Shown piece by piece: positions 5,372 to 5,518 of a stretch of DNA of 5,518 nt. The translations under genes were made by a program, and so were the position numbers. This DNA comes from Holosporales bacterium (GTDB lineage Bacteria; Pseudomonadota; Alphaproteobacteria; RUG11792): NCBI GenBank assembly GCA_031275915.1, contig JAISOC010000080.1:1-5518 (forward strand), read 5' to 3'. The notes beneath the pieces are model-generated. The model ran no database searches, was not told the DNA's origin, and worked only from the letters and a program-made list of their open reading frames with translations. The first letter of the stretch is position 1; every line of letters starts with the position of its first letter.

Positions 5372-5518
5372 ACTAGCATAAGTCCAGAACACCGTCATTA
5401 TAGATAACATATTTCCAAGATTGTGTATATAGACGGTTCCGTAAAATGTTTTTGATATCTTTATTTTTGAAAAAAGATATGGCAAGGAAGTTATGACAAC
5501 AGCAATTTTTATACCAGC
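5372..5518 (-). other. Region upstream of pntAA, open in two minus-strand frames to the edge
   Basis: The pntAA frame remains open for 49 codons to the window edge (for example GIKIAVVITSLPYLFSK and then MLSIMTVFWTYAS just before the chosen Met). It is hydrophobic in two patches. A second minus-strand frame is also open from the edge and stops with TAG at 5373-5375, two bases before the pntAA ATG; it contains a cysteine cluster that looks non-coding. Either could be the end of an upstream gene or chance openness. Neither is recognised. Confidence 0.3.
5397..5402 (-). promoter_or_regulatory. Perfect -10 box upstream of pntAA
   Basis: TATAAT at 5402-5397 on the minus strand lies 25 bases before the pntAA ATG and would give a leader of about 19 bases. 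No good -35 box is found 16-18 bases further upstream (the best is CACAAT), and there is no strong ribosome binding site before the ATG. A promoter here is plausible but not secure, because the region is AT-rich and also lies within an open reading frame. Confidence 0.35.

Overview
The window is A+T-rich. Every gene that can be named lies on the minus strand. Split pntAA/pntAB transhydrogenase genes, a CCA-encoding tRNA-Thr, heavy use of A/T-ending codons and a hydroxy/aromatic amino acid permease together suggest an alphaproteobacterium with a reduced genome, most likely Rickettsiales-like and host-associated. That placement is inferred from gene content and base composition. No taxonomic marker gene is present.

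Layout in the direction of transcription (right to left): 5518-5372 is a short stretch before pntAA with a perfect -10 box and a reading frame that stays open to the window edge. 5371-4074 holds pntAA and pntAB, the soluble NAD(H)-binding part and the short membrane part of the proton-translocating transhydrogenase alpha subunit. The expected pntB is not next to them. 4073-3815 carries a GC-rich hairpin, probably the pnt terminator, and the permease promoter region. 3814-2675 is an 11-helix HAAAP-family amino acid permease. 2580-1846 is an unrecognised exported protein with a GTG start and its own promoter. 1735-1661 is tRNA-Thr(GGU) with a good promoter and an atypical T arm. 1591-424 holds rbfA (30S maturation) and prmC (release-factor methyltransferase), overlapping by 35 bases. 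423-1 has no secure gene. It holds a promoter and a strong ribosome binding site leading into a very short exported reading frame that is broken by one amber codon, and possibly the 3' end of a plus-strand gene.

Functionally this is mostly housekeeping: NADPH supply driven by the proton gradient, amino acid import, and translation support (tRNA, ribosome maturation, termination-factor methylation). I see no CRISPR array, transposase, phage gene, toxin-antitoxin pair or defence system. The points most worth a second look are the amber-interrupted small exported reading frame with a nine-G tract, the unusual T arm of tRNA-Thr, the shortened N-terminal subdomain of PntAA with pntB absent, and a chain of overlapping mini-ORFs in front of the exported unknown protein. 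None amounts to a demonstrated new system.
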